Part shown: piece by piece, positions 18,661 to 28,021 of the stretch
How positions within the stretch are numbered: position 1 is the first letter of the stretch
Layout: the number at the start of each line of letters is the position of its first letter
Origin: PXAP01 sp964421595
GTDB taxonomy: Bacteria > Bacteroidota > Bacteroidia > Bacteroidales > PUMT01
Length of the DNA stretch: 64,000 bases
Reading direction: 5' to 3'
Assembly: GCA_964421595.1 (NCBI GenBank)
Contig: CAYQXY010000015.1
Span: forward strand, 35,729-99,728
Position numbers and translations under genes: made by a program
The notes under the pieces: generated by a model
Database searches by the model: none
Seen by the model: only the letters and a program-made list of their open reading frames with translations
Told to the model about the DNA's origin: nothing

Positions 18661-18948
18661 ATCCTGATCCTGCCAGGGCATAGAAAAGCTATGAATTAGC
18701 ATTGGCAACCTCCCGTGTCAACCACTTTACGTGGCGTAAACCTTTCGTAAAAATTTGATCAACATCTTTAATTTTATGGATTATTTATCCATTGGATAAA
18801 CAATACCCCTCTGCAGTTTTCTACGGAATGAATTTTTTTACATAAATTTATATCTGATCCGGCTAAAAAGTGGGCACCCCACAAAGTACCTTATTTAGCT
18901 ACGTAATCTAAATAAAATAATAAAATTTCCGTAATATTTTTGTAAAAA

Positions 18949-21516
18949 ATGAAACAACAAATATTGACGTACGTATATAATTCCTTGACGAACGTTCAAA
19001 TTAGTGTGACGAAAGTAATATATTTGCGGACACTAATTAGTCTTATCTTAATATTTGTTGTAATGCGCGAAATTCTTTTCCTGGTACTGATAACCTTCAA
19101 TACGGTAGCTTCAGGAACTAATTATTATGTTAGCAATAGTGGAAGCGATAGCTCAGACGGCCTGACCCCCTCAACAGCATGGAAGACAGTAAACAAGGTA
19201 AACTCCCGGACTTACAAGCCCGGCGACAGTATACTTTTTGAGCGGAATGGAGTCTGGAATGAGAACCTGAAAATTACATCCTCCGGAAGTCCGTCAGGTC
19301 AGATAACATATAGTGTCTATGGAACAGGTGATAAACCGGTATTTAATGGAATTGCAGAACTACCCGGTTGGACTAATTCGAAAAATTGGACACAGGTCAA
19401 AACAAATGTATGGCGTATTGATTTAGGCAGTTCTAGCTCAAATGCTGTTCAGGTATGGCTTAATAACCAACCTGCTAACAGGACAAGAGGTAAAAATGTT
19501 GACGATGTAACGGCAAGTAATCCGTGGGAAAAATGGGGTGGTTTGTTTTACTTATATAGTGAAGGAAATCCAGCATCTGTTTTTAGTTCAATAAAACAGT
19601 CAAATTCAAGCGGTTTCATGCGTACATACTCCAAAGATTACATAACATTAAATAATCTTGAAGTTACAGGATGGTTAAGTACAATTTTAGATGGATGCTC
19701 TCATTGGGTTATCGAGCATTGTGATTGGGGATGGGGAAATGGAGAGCATGGAATAAGAATAAGGAGAGACGGAAGTAAGCATTCTTTAAATGGCATCATT
19801 AGGCATTGTACTTTTGATTCAGGTGACCGTAATCCTGTTACGCAAAGTAGTCCAAGGTGGGGATCAAATACAAAGCAAGGACTTGGCTTCTACGAGGGTG
19901 TTTCAAATTGGCAGATACACAATAATTATTTCAGGGCATGGGGGCATGTTCATGTAGTTATAGAGTCACGAAATGGTTATCCATGTGAGGGCAATAAAAT
20001 ATATGATAACTATTTCACGAATATGGATGGTTCGTATGGCAGATCTGTTACTATTGAAACACATAAAAACACACTTAGCCTGATGAATCCCAATAACCCA
20101 AATGAGTTTTATAATAATTATACATATAAACAATCTGTACAAAGCCAAATATTAGGAGCCTATACAAAAGTGTATAATAATGTTTGGAATATCGTTAAAG
20201 GAAGGGGTAACAACCCGTTGGTTTCTGCTAATGCAATTTCATTAGATGGATATAGTAGTAGGACAGGCTATAAACAAAAGATTTATAATAATGTATTTGC
20301 ATTTTGTGGGCAGGCGGGAATTTTTTATCCGGGATATGACACCCATGAAGATCAAAGGGAGAACGAAGTAATAAATAACATTTTCTATAAGAACGGAAGA
20401 GGAGAGGATCACAGAGTAGATAACCAGTTATACATCGGATATTTTACACCAGTAACCGTTCTTGATAATATTTTCAGGAATAATATTTTCTATACAGATC
20501 GAGATGCAAACAAAGCAATTAATATTTATAAAAGCTATATTGATGTTTCTACCTTTAATTCAGTAAGTTCAGGCTCAAAAAATTTACAGAATCATATAAC
20601 ATCTGGTAACCTTGCAGTTGATCCTTTATTTATTGATCCTGAAAACGGAGATTTCAGACTTAAGGAAAACTCGCCGGCAGTAGGTGCAGGTCTTACTCCA
20701 TTATCTGTAAAAGATATGGCCGGTACTGAATGGGGTGACAAACCAAATATCGGGCCTTATGCTATTGCCAATAGTAAAAGTCCGGAACCTGTCCAACTTT
20801 ATACCCTGAGCCTTGAAAATGAAGGGAATGGAATAGTATTATCAAATGGGAAAGAAGAAAATTCAAAAGCTATCGAGAGCGAGACAACAATAACCATTGA
20901 AGCAGTTCCCCATTCAGGATGGATATTTTCAAATTGGGCAGGAGATGTATCTGGATATGAAAATCCTTTGGAGATAAAAATGACTGAAGATAAAAGTATT
21001 AAAGCTATTTTTACTGAAGAGACCTATACATTGACGATTATTTATGAGGGAGAGGGAGAAGTTAAAATATTCCCGGAACAGGAAACGTATGTCTCAGGAA
21101 CCATGATTAATCTGGAAGCACACCCTGATGGACATTGGGAGTTCCAGGAATGGGTAGGAGATCTGTTATCAACTGACAAACACACTTCTATAGTAATCGA
21201 ACAGAATATGATAATTAAAGCAAAATTTAGTACTCTTATTACAAGTTCTGATTTTATAAATGAAGAAGAAAGAAAAATTCAAATTTATCCGAACCCAGCC
21301 AAGGCTTTTTTTAGGATTTCTGCTGAGAACTCTACAGTTAAGCCTGACAGGTTTAACATACTCGACTTAAGTGGAAGAACTGTTTATCAGGGGATTTTGA
21401 TGTCAAACATTTCAGATATTCAAATACCTGGTTTTCTTAATTCAGGTATTTATATTATCGAATTGATCTCAAAAAAAATACCTTTTTATACTCAAAGATT
21501 GGTAATAACTAAGTAA
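18949..21516 (+). CDS. Secreted right-handed beta-helix protein with type IX secretion signal
   Basis: The 855-residue product starts with a hydrophobic signal. It then has a parallel beta-helix domain (about residues 55-600) with the repeating NN-x-F/Y patterns of polysaccharide lyase- or pectate lyase-like folds, opening with TNYYVSNSGSDSSDGLTPSTAW. Two divergent InlB-like B-repeats follow (about 620-765; core GWIFSNWAGDVSG and HWEFQEWVGDLL). A C-terminal Por/T9SS type A sorting domain (IQIYPNPAKAFFRIS to LVITK) ends the protein. The frame opens at 18949 close to a TATTTTTG box (18935-18942); an internal ATG at 19063 (MREILFLVLITF) would give a neater signal peptide. It may bind or cut the exopolysaccharide. 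Confidence 0.85.
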   Translation: MKQQILTYVYNSLTNVQISVTKVIYLRTLISLILIFVVMREILFLVLITFNTVASGTNYYVSNSGSDSSDGLTPSTAWKTVNKVNSRTYKPGDSILFERNGVWNENLKITSSGSPSGQITYSVYGTGDKPVFNGIAELPGWTNSKNWTQVKTNVWRIDLGSSSSNAVQVWLNNQPANRTRGKNVDDVTASNPWEKWGGLFYLYSEGNPASVFSSIKQSNSSGFMRTYSKDYITLNNLEVTGWLSTILDGCSHWVIEHCDWGWGNGEHGIRIRRDGSKHSLNGIIRHCTFDSGDRNPVTQSSPRWGSNTKQGLGFYEGVSNWQIHNNYFRAWGHVHVVIESRNGYPCEGNKIYDNYFTNMDGSYGRSVTIETHKNTLSLMNPNNPNEFYNNYTYKQSVQSQILGAYTKVYNNVWNIVKGRGNNPLVSANAISLDGYSSRTGYKQKIYNNVFAFCGQAGIFYPGYDTHEDQRENEVINNIFYKNGRGEDHRVDNQLYIGYFTPVTVLDNIFRNNIFYTDRDANKAINIYKSYIDVSTFNSVSSGSKNLQNHITSGNLAVDPLFIDPENGDFRLKENSPAVGAGLTPLSVKDMAGTEWGDKPNIGPYAIANSKSPEPVQLYTLSLENEGNGIVLSNGKEENSKAIESETTITIEAVPHSGWIFSNWAGDVSGYENPLEIKMTEDKSIKAIFTEETYTLTIIYEGEGEVKIFPEQETYVSGTMINLEAHPDGHWEFQEWVGDLLSTDKHTSIVIEQNMIIKAKFSTLITSSDFINEEERKIQIYPNPAKAFFRISAENSTVKPDRFNILDLSGRTVYQGILMSNISDIQIPGFLNSGIYIIELISKKIPFYTQRLVITK

Positions 21517-21595
21517 CCTATGGAAATAAAATAACCCCGGAGGTTTTTTCCAGGGATTAAGTTGATGGAGGAAATATTTGCAATTTTCAGCTAAT

Positions 21596-22324
21596 TCAAA
21601 ATATAAGCCGTCTGAAAAATAAGGAAAGATACATTAACATATCTTTTCTTTGCTGCTTAATCCTTCTTGGCTCACTAAAAAAACGATATGTCCACTCTAA
21701 TCCTAATATAATTAGCAGCTTAGGTGCTCTTTTCACTTCTTTTGCAAGAATATCGAATCGTCCTCCAACCCCAACAAAGAGAATTCCCTTACACCTTTTC
21801 GCTAATTTGGAACAGAATAGTTCCTGCAAGGGAGATCCCATTGCTACAAATAAAACTTTTGTTTTGCAATTAAGCAATTTATTTACTAGCTCATCTTCAT
21901 TAATATTGAAACCTGAATGACGGCCGGTTATTTTAATTCCCGGATAAGTTTTTCTGATTTCTTCTACAGCTTTTTTATTACGTATTTCAGTAGTACCTAG
22001 AAAATAACATGCAATTCTGTTAATATTGCAAAAATCCAAAATGAATCCGGGAAAATCAATTTTTTTAGTTTTCTTTTTGTTGAAGATTCGCATTGGAACG
22101 GTGGCACCAATTCCATCAGGTACTGGTAATATATTATTTTCTTCGAATACTCTTCTAAAATCGGGGTTTTTGTTATATAGAACAATCTTTCTGGCATTTA
22201 TCGCTATTGTTATAAGATTCTCTTTGTTATTTAGCAGCTCCCAGATAATGTTTTGATAACTATCCTTGTCAGCAACAGTACAAGGACAATTCAATACATT
22301 TATTGAGTTTTCTCCTCTTATCAT
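21596..22324 (-). CDS. WecG/TagA/CpsF family glycosyltransferase
   Basis: The 242-residue protein is a GT26 enzyme. These transfer a sugar (for example ManNAc or ManNAcA) to a lipid-linked GlcNAc, the second step after WecA-type initiation. Diagnostic stretches are PDGIGATVPMRIF, FLGTTEIRNKKAVEEI, VLFVAMGSPLQELF, GVGGRFDILA and the C-terminal LGLEWTYRFFSEPRRI. It is separated from the rest of the minus-strand locus by a MITE-like insertion. Pairing with the WecA-type gene at 17488 fits its predicted step. Confidence 0.9.
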   Translation of the reverse strand: MIRGENSINVLNCPCTVADKDSYQNIIWELLNNKENLITIAINARKIVLYNKNPDFRRVFEENNILPVPDGIGATVPMRIFNKKKTKKIDFPGFILDFCNINRIACYFLGTTEIRNKKAVEEIRKTYPGIKITGRHSGFNINEDELVNKLLNCKTKVLFVAMGSPLQELFCSKLAKRCKGILFVGVGGRFDILAKEVKRAPKLLIILGLEWTYRFFSEPRRIKQQRKDMLMYLSLFFRRLIF

Positions 22325-22763
22325 TTTTGTTAATCTTAGTTTACCTAAATTGAGGAATACAAACTAAATGCAGCTGCTTGTTTGAATCGTGTTTTTGGGT
22401 GGTATTGGAGGGGGACTAACATCAAAAGACTTCCAAACATATATGTTAGGTCATTAGTGTTGCGTTATCAAAATTAAAGCACTATATAAGCCAATAGAAT
22501 TAATGCTTTCAAGAGTTGATGAAATTTTTGGATTTTAAATTATTGTGATTATTATAATTTTTAATCAACTGATTATGAGTCATTAAATCTATTTGTAAGA
22601 AACCAATGCAACACTAATGATGTTAGGTTATTATTATATTGAAAAGGTTAAAGGGGTTCGATATAAGCATAAAATCAACTGAAACTTCTGAAAAGATTCG
22701 GCAAATGAATTGCATACAGTAAAAGTATGAAGATATATATTTAAATGAGCTATAGCAGGCAAT
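22325..22763. other. Spacer carrying a MITE-like insertion
   Basis: The 440-bp spacer between the WecG-type gene and the next gene upstream holds no reading frame of interest. Its central part is the 168-bp element described separately; the flanks are AT-rich. Confidence 0.5.
22452..22619. mobile_element. MITE-like element, 168 bp, 12-bp TIR and 9-bp target duplication
   Basis: Perfect terminal inverted repeats CATTAGTGTTGC (22452-22463) and GCAACACTAATG (22608-22619) bound an AT-rich, noncoding 168-bp core. Immediately outside both ends is the same 9-bp sequence ATGTTAGGT (22443-22451 and 22620-22628), as expected of a target-site duplication. It has no transposase and must have been moved in trans. 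A 9-bp duplication fits several IS families (for example IS4-type); the parent element is not in the window. Confidence 0.85.
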
Positions 22764-23930
22764 TTACCTTCCGGCTAGAAAAACTGACAATGCATATGCC
22801 ATATTTGCGTCACTCCATCTAATGTAGGGGATTCTATTTGTAATCCAGGGATATTTCAGGAAATAGAAATGCCCGTCTTTATCCTGCATGTTTTTAATAG
22901 TCCAATCAGCAATTAAATTTGCAAATTCGAAGTAATGACTACCCATGCCGGCTTTGGCAGCATGTGTAAACGTAATTATACCCTGGGCCTGGCTGTGGAT
23001 ATCGGTGGGCCATATTCTTGGATACCGATAAATGCCTTGACCAGTTGGAAGGAATTGTTTTTGATAATAAAACTCAAGACCTTTTACATAACTGTTCATA
23101 ATGGATTCTTTAGACCCATATTTTTGCATAAATAATAAAATATCATCTAAAATAAATCCCTGATGAAAATCTATTTGTTTTTTTTCGATATTTTTATCTA
23201 TCCAGTAAGTATAATTCCATCTACCATCGTCTTTTTGAAGTTCCAATACTGTATTCAATACCCTATTAATAGGCTCATGAAAGGAATCATTATTTAAAAT
23301 TTCAGAAGCTTTAATTAAAAATGCCATGGCTTTTAAGGAGGCATTGAGTGTGAAACTTTCATCCGGGTCGGTAATCCTATAGCGAAAAAAATAAAATCCC
23401 TGTCTTTCGCTATAAAATTCATTTAATAATAAATCTGCAAGACTTGAGATATAATACAATACCTCTTTATTACCATTAATTCTATAATAATTAATTAAAA
23501 AAGAACCTAAGATTTCATTCCCCACCACATCTAAATCATTGGCAGCATAAGGTTTGCCTAACCACTGAATAGGGAAATCCCGAGAATCCCAGCAATGATA
23601 GCCATATTTATGAATTAATGTTTTTTGTTTTAACTCTTCAAAAAGGTTGTCAAAAAAGTCTAATTCCTGGTTACTTAAATTGTTGAAGAGGAACATTGCA
23701 TTGGCAATTGTACCTAAGGTCATTAATTGTTTTGATTTTTGCACCCATAAAAGCTTTCGTAGATTTATGGGACTGAATTTCTGCAAATAGATTAAAGCTA
23801 ACCTACTTATCTTGCTTATTTTAAGAAATTCTACGGGAGTATTCAAGCCATCATAAGGATCATAACTAGTGAAATTATTTTCAGCTATATAACCCATTAC
23901 CTTTTCGTATGCTAATTCAAACTTATCCAT
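22764..23930 (-). CDS. Alpha-toroid (six-hairpin-like) protein of the exopolysaccharide locus
   Basis: The 388-residue protein has no signal peptide and is built of helical hairpins, each with an aromatic loop, such as GYHCWDSRDFPIQW, DDGRWNYTYWID, HQGFILDDILLF and WSDANMAYALSVFLAG. This pattern suggests an (alpha/alpha)6 barrel like those of glycoside hydrolases, lyases or the glucuronyl C5-epimerase catalytic domain. No catalytic signature could be assigned. Its position inside the glycan operon, downstream of a CapK-like gene, suggests a role in modifying a sugar or a lipid-linked intermediate. Confidence 0.6.
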   Translation of the reverse strand: MDKFELAYEKVMGYIAENNFTSYDPYDGLNTPVEFLKISKISRLALIYLQKFSPINLRKLLWVQKSKQLMTLGTIANAMFLFNNLSNQELDFFDNLFEELKQKTLIHKYGYHCWDSRDFPIQWLGKPYAANDLDVVGNEILGSFLINYYRINGNKEVLYYISSLADLLLNEFYSERQGFYFFRYRITDPDESFTLNASLKAMAFLIKASEILNNDSFHEPINRVLNTVLELQKDDGRWNYTYWIDKNIEKKQIDFHQGFILDDILLFMQKYGSKESIMNSYVKGLEFYYQKQFLPTGQGIYRYPRIWPTDIHSQAQGIITFTHAAKAGMGSHYFEFANLIADWTIKNMQDKDGHFYFLKYPWITNRIPYIRWSDANMAYALSVFLAGR

Positions 23931-24012
23931 CTTAAGATTGAAGTATAGGCTTTAACTATTACAATATTTAGGATAATTAATACGTGAGCTAAATCCGGCA
24001 ATTAGGGAGTAT

Positions 24013-25425
24013 TTAATTAAGATCTATTGTCTTTAACAATAAAGGATCTATTTTAGAGATAACAAATCGGAACTTCCCATTTGATGCCCTGGGTATTTCA
24101 TCTACATAATCAAATGAAATTTTTATTGAATTGCCTAACCGTGCTCTTGCAGCATGTTTTATTTGCACTTCATCTTTCTTAGAATAATAATTGTTCCGTA
24201 CAATTCTCAACACTACCTCTTCAATACATGGTTGTTCAATCTGAGCTTCTATTACATTGATTGCATCCTTTAATAGTATTGACAACCTCCCAATTATCCG
24301 GCCTTCAGGTGTAATAACATAGTCTTCATTTCGACCTTCAATATAATCAATCAATAAGCCGCTACGACCACATTTAGCAACCTGATTATTGGATATTACT
24401 AAATTATCACCAACATCGTAACGAATTAAAGGAAAAGCAGTATTATTGAAATGAGTTGAAATAATCCTTCCTCTTTCGCCTGGTTTGCAAGCTTGATTGT
24501 CATTATTTAAAATCTCAACATAGCTATACTCAGATTTTAAATGCAATTCACCTTTTTCACATTCAACAATATTACAGTTCATTTCTGAAGTCCCGTAAAA
24601 ATTGAAAACTTTAACCTGGAAGGCATTTTGAATCTTGTGACGCTGAAAATCCAGAAGTGTCTCTGAAGAAGTATATATTCCTTTTAGGGCTAATTTCTTA
24701 GTTCCAAACTTCTCATATGCAAGAGCAAGTAGGTATATAGAAGAAGGATACCCATGAAGCAGAAGTGGATCAAATTCTTCAAGTTTCTCGATATAGTATT
24801 TTAGGTTTGATTCGGATAAATGGTAGGAAGAAAAATATAAATGATTATTAACCATATCAAATGACCAGTAAGGCGGTTTTGACCTTCTATGCCATGAAAC
24901 AGGATGACCGCTGATCATTGCAATCTTTTCGCGGTTATGTAAACATAATCCATTCCAACTATAATGCATATTACGAAATGCATAGACTTTCTGCATCGCA
25001 TCCCTGGTTATTGGGAAAATCATGGGTGAGCCAGTAGTTCCGCTGGTCTTTCCCCATATTATTTTTTTATCATCGATATTGTAAAATTCTTTTACATTTT
25101 GTTTAACAAACTTCTTGGTCAATATTGGCAAATGCTGAATATCAAGGTTATCCTTTGAAAGCTTCAAATATTCCGGATTATTTTTATAAATTGGCACTCT
25201 ATAATAAATCTCAGCCACAAATTCATTCAGTCTTTTATTTTGGTAGGCTAATAATTTTTCTTGGCTCCAATACTGAGTTTCTTCAAGGAATTGCATTTGT
25301 TTAAAATAACACCTGCCATAGTACTTAGTTCTTTGCTGCAAACCATATAATGAAGTTAATAAGACCTTCAGACTATAAGGCGCATGATCATAAATCTGTT
25401 TTAAAGTATTATTGCCGTATGACAT
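24013..25425 (-). CDS. CapK/PaaK-like adenylate-forming enzyme
   Basis: The 470-residue protein belongs to the phenylacetate-CoA-ligase-like (CapK/coenzyme F390 synthetase) branch of adenylating enzymes. The P-loop KTSGTTGSPMIFP (about 125-137), the HGYPSSIYLLA segment, FYGTSEMNCN and RYDVGDNL are in the family order. CapK-type genes recur in capsule clusters, where the acyl acceptor is usually unknown. Here it lies between a GT4 and a toroid protein, and together with the AsnB-like gene it suggests acyl or amide decoration of the polysaccharide. Confidence 0.85.
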   Translation of the reverse strand: MSYGNNTLKQIYDHAPYSLKVLLTSLYGLQQRTKYYGRCYFKQMQFLEETQYWSQEKLLAYQNKRLNEFVAEIYYRVPIYKNNPEYLKLSKDNLDIQHLPILTKKFVKQNVKEFYNIDDKKIIWGKTSGTTGSPMIFPITRDAMQKVYAFRNMHYSWNGLCLHNREKIAMISGHPVSWHRRSKPPYWSFDMVNNHLYFSSYHLSESNLKYYIEKLEEFDPLLLHGYPSSIYLLALAYEKFGTKKLALKGIYTSSETLLDFQRHKIQNAFQVKVFNFYGTSEMNCNIVECEKGELHLKSEYSYVEILNNDNQACKPGERGRIISTHFNNTAFPLIRYDVGDNLVISNNQVAKCGRSGLLIDYIEGRNEDYVITPEGRIIGRLSILLKDAINVIEAQIEQPCIEEVVLRIVRNNYYSKKDEVQIKHAARARLGNSIKISFDYVDEIPRASNGKFRFVISKIDPLLLKTIDLN

Positions 25426-25513
25426 GCGATTTCCATAATTTGATGATTCAAAATACTTATTTGAGAGTATTTTACACTTCTTAAAATAAAATTATTAATA
25501 GGTAAAATAGTAT

Positions 25514-26575
25514 TTAAGCATATAATTTTTTAAGATAAACTGACATTAGCTTTAAAGAATAATTTTTTACAACCAACTCTCTTGCATTCTTTCCTATTTC
25601 CATCAGCTTAGTCCTGTTATTTAGTAGATAAAGAAACTTCTCTTTAAATTGCAGTTCCGAAGCAGTATCAATAAGCAAGCAATCATAGTTATCATTAACA
25701 AGGCATTTTATTTCAGGTATATTCGTTGTAATAACAGCCATTTGTGCAGCCATAGCTTCTATCATTGAGTTGGGAAATCCTTCTGCATGTGTGGGTAGGA
25801 AGTAAATTTGGCATAAATCGAAAAGCTCGGTTTTTTTCCCCCCAAAAATCATTTTATATGTATGGATATTTTCACCCTGAATATGTTTATCCACTTCAGG
25901 CCCCACAATATGAAATATCACATTTGGATTTTGGAACGCTAATTCTATAATACTATTTTTAAAGTCAAAGAAACCTTTACCAATTAAAGATTTCGCAGGC
26001 ATAAATAATATGTTTAATGTGGGTTTATCATATATTTTATCCCTGATAGAATACCGCTCTTCATCGACAAAATTCGGCATTAGAAAAATATTGGGTTCTT
26101 TTATGCCAATATCTTTAAAATATGCATGCCAATAATCGGAAAGGACAATGAGCTTATCAGGCAAAGAAAGTGCCCATTTAAAATACTTACGCTTAATCCA
26201 GTTTGCCTTTCGATAAAAGGTTGGGAATCCTCCTCCCCCATGTCTTAGAATTACCTTCTTCCTGAATAATTTAGAAATAATAATAACCAGAGATAAATCA
26301 TAGAAATCAAAATAAGAAGACGTATGTATTTGAACTATATCAATCGGTTTTATAATCAATGTCTTAATAACTTTAATTTTATAGGCAAAAAAATTGTAAA
26401 AATGCTCTATAACCCTCATATAATAGTTACTACTCCTGTGCCTGACAAGATCAATATGGTAAAATTTGATGCAATTTTGCTGATATACTTCTATTAAATT
26501 CCTGGTAAATGCTGCCTTCCCGCCTTTAATACTGATTGGCGAAATCAATAAAATATTTTTCTGAGTTATGGCCAT
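25514..26575 (-). CDS. Glycosyltransferase family 4
   Basis: The 353-residue GT-B protein has an N-terminal acceptor domain opening with LLISPISIKGGKAAFTRNL and a C-terminal nucleotide-sugar domain with the EX7E motif in HAEGFPNSMIEAMA, followed by TTNIPEIKCLVND. A retaining transferase that adds one sugar to the lipid-linked repeat unit on the cytoplasmic face is expected. The donor cannot be predicted from sequence. Confidence 0.9.
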   Translation of the reverse strand: MAITQKNILLISPISIKGGKAAFTRNLIEVYQQNCIKFYHIDLVRHRSSNYYMRVIEHFYNFFAYKIKVIKTLIIKPIDIVQIHTSSYFDFYDLSLVIIISKLFRKKVILRHGGGGFPTFYRKANWIKRKYFKWALSLPDKLIVLSDYWHAYFKDIGIKEPNIFLMPNFVDEERYSIRDKIYDKPTLNILFMPAKSLIGKGFFDFKNSIIELAFQNPNVIFHIVGPEVDKHIQGENIHTYKMIFGGKKTELFDLCQIYFLPTHAEGFPNSMIEAMAAQMAVITTNIPEIKCLVNDNYDCLLIDTASELQFKEKFLYLLNNRTKLMEIGKNARELVVKNYSLKLMSVYLKKLYA

Positions 26576-26699
26576 TTTGATACTTTACCAGTCAATCAAT
26601 TACTAAACTTTTAGGAAACTTTTTAGGTTAATATTCATATCAGTAACGCATTTTCATTGATAAATTTTTAAAGAAAATTAAATTGTGCTCGCAGAAGGA

Positions 26700-28004
26700 C
26701 TAAAATGTATTCATCATGCCTTCAGGGCTGGTGGATTCCTTATTTTTGTGTTGTTTGAACAGTATTGCAGCTAAATAAAAGAAGAGTAGTGAGGGTATAT
26801 ATCCAGTAAAGAACACTACGCTATAGAATAGAAAGTCAAAACAAAATACAATAGTTGCCAAAATTGTGCCAAAGGCAATAGCAATGTAAAAAGGATCTTG
26901 TAATCCATTAATACTCTTATATGCTTTTACTCCAATAATAAGGAACAAGGAGAAAAAAGACAGTGTGCCAATTAGCCCTGAAGATATTAAATAAAAAGTA
27001 GCACCACTAATTCCATATGTTATCCCATATTTTTCCCTTTGATCATTCCCGGCTTCCAGTCGGTCTGGTCCATCACCTAAAAGTTTTCTCGATAAATCAC
27101 TTCCATTTATTATTCTTTCATAAGCAGATTTGAAAGATGAAATTCTTCCAATGCTACTTCCACTTGAAAATTGCTTATCTTGAATTGCCATAGTCTGTGT
27201 TAACATATATTCTAAGTCAAAACTTCCCCATCGCTCCTTTTCTGGATTAAAGACAGGATTTAGTCTTCCACCTAAATACAATGTTATCCCAATAACAATT
27301 AATAACCCCATTAATGTGGGGATCATTTTTAATATATTGATTTTTAGAAGAGTAGTGTTATAAATAAAATAGCCTAAAAATAATAGAGTTGGCAAAAAAA
27401 TAAAAAAAGCCCTTTTACCTCCCCCCCAGGCAAAAAACATAAAGCACGGTATTAAAAGTAGGTATAATGGGTTCCTTTTGTAACAATAATATAATGCAAT
27501 TAAGTAGCCAATAATAAATAATGGAACAATGGTTGAAAGTGCACCTGCTTGAGTACTAAAAGTTCCGATAATTCCATCTTCCCTGACCCCATATTTCAAA
27601 TACTTGTATACAGCAGCAGGTATTTGCAATAAAACCATTATGACAATGAACTTATTTATTTTTTGAATGGCTATCGTTGATAAATTAATATTAAGAATAG
27701 ATAGAAAGAATAAATAAGACAATAATAACCGGTTATACATTTTAAAGGACAGATAGAAATCTGAACTATTCATTAATGCGGAAATTATAATCGCAATAGA
27801 AAATATAATAAACCATAACATACCTGGGCTTTCGAACGATTTATCTTTCCTTGACAGAAGAAAATGAACAAAAGTCATAAAAAGTATGAGTATAAATAAA
27901 TCCAGAAATGCCCGAAAATAAGTGGAGGGGAATTCGAAATAGTAAAAGACTCCTTGAAAAAAGGCAAGGCCTAGAATTGCACGTATTAATAAACTAATAT
28001 TCAT
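26700..28004 (-). CDS. O-antigen ligase/polymerase-like membrane protein (Wzy-like)
   Basis: The 434-residue protein has about ten to twelve hydrophobic spans and one large extracytoplasmic loop (about residues 240-320, with LGGRLNPVFNPEKERWGSFD and a later RKLLGDGPDRLEAG segment) before the last spans. This topology is typical of the Wzy/WaaL family. In this locus it is the best candidate for the polymerase joining repeat units in the periplasm. Sequence conservation in the family is low, so the assignment rests on topology and context. Confidence 0.75.
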   Translation of the reverse strand: MNISLLIRAILGLAFFQGVFYYFEFPSTYFRAFLDLFILILFMTFVHFLLSRKDKSFESPGMLWFIIFSIAIIISALMNSSDFYLSFKMYNRLLLSYLFFLSILNINLSTIAIQKINKFIVIMVLLQIPAAVYKYLKYGVREDGIIGTFSTQAGALSTIVPLFIIGYLIALYYCYKRNPLYLLLIPCFMFFAWGGGKRAFFIFLPTLLFLGYFIYNTTLLKINILKMIPTLMGLLIVIGITLYLGGRLNPVFNPEKERWGSFDLEYMLTQTMAIQDKQFSSGSSIGRISSFKSAYERIINGSDLSRKLLGDGPDRLEAGNDQREKYGITYGISGATFYLISSGLIGTLSFFSLFLIIGVKAYKSINGLQDPFYIAIAFGTILATIVFCFDFLFYSVVFFTGYIPSLLFFYLAAILFKQHKNKESTSPEGMMNTF

Positions 28005-28021
28005 TAACTTGCAATCAATAT

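Noticed and set aside
21527..21560. CCCCGG...CCAGGG sequence after the beta-helix gene as a terminator
   Set aside because: The stem has a mismatch and few pairs, and the T run is in the loop rather than after the stem.
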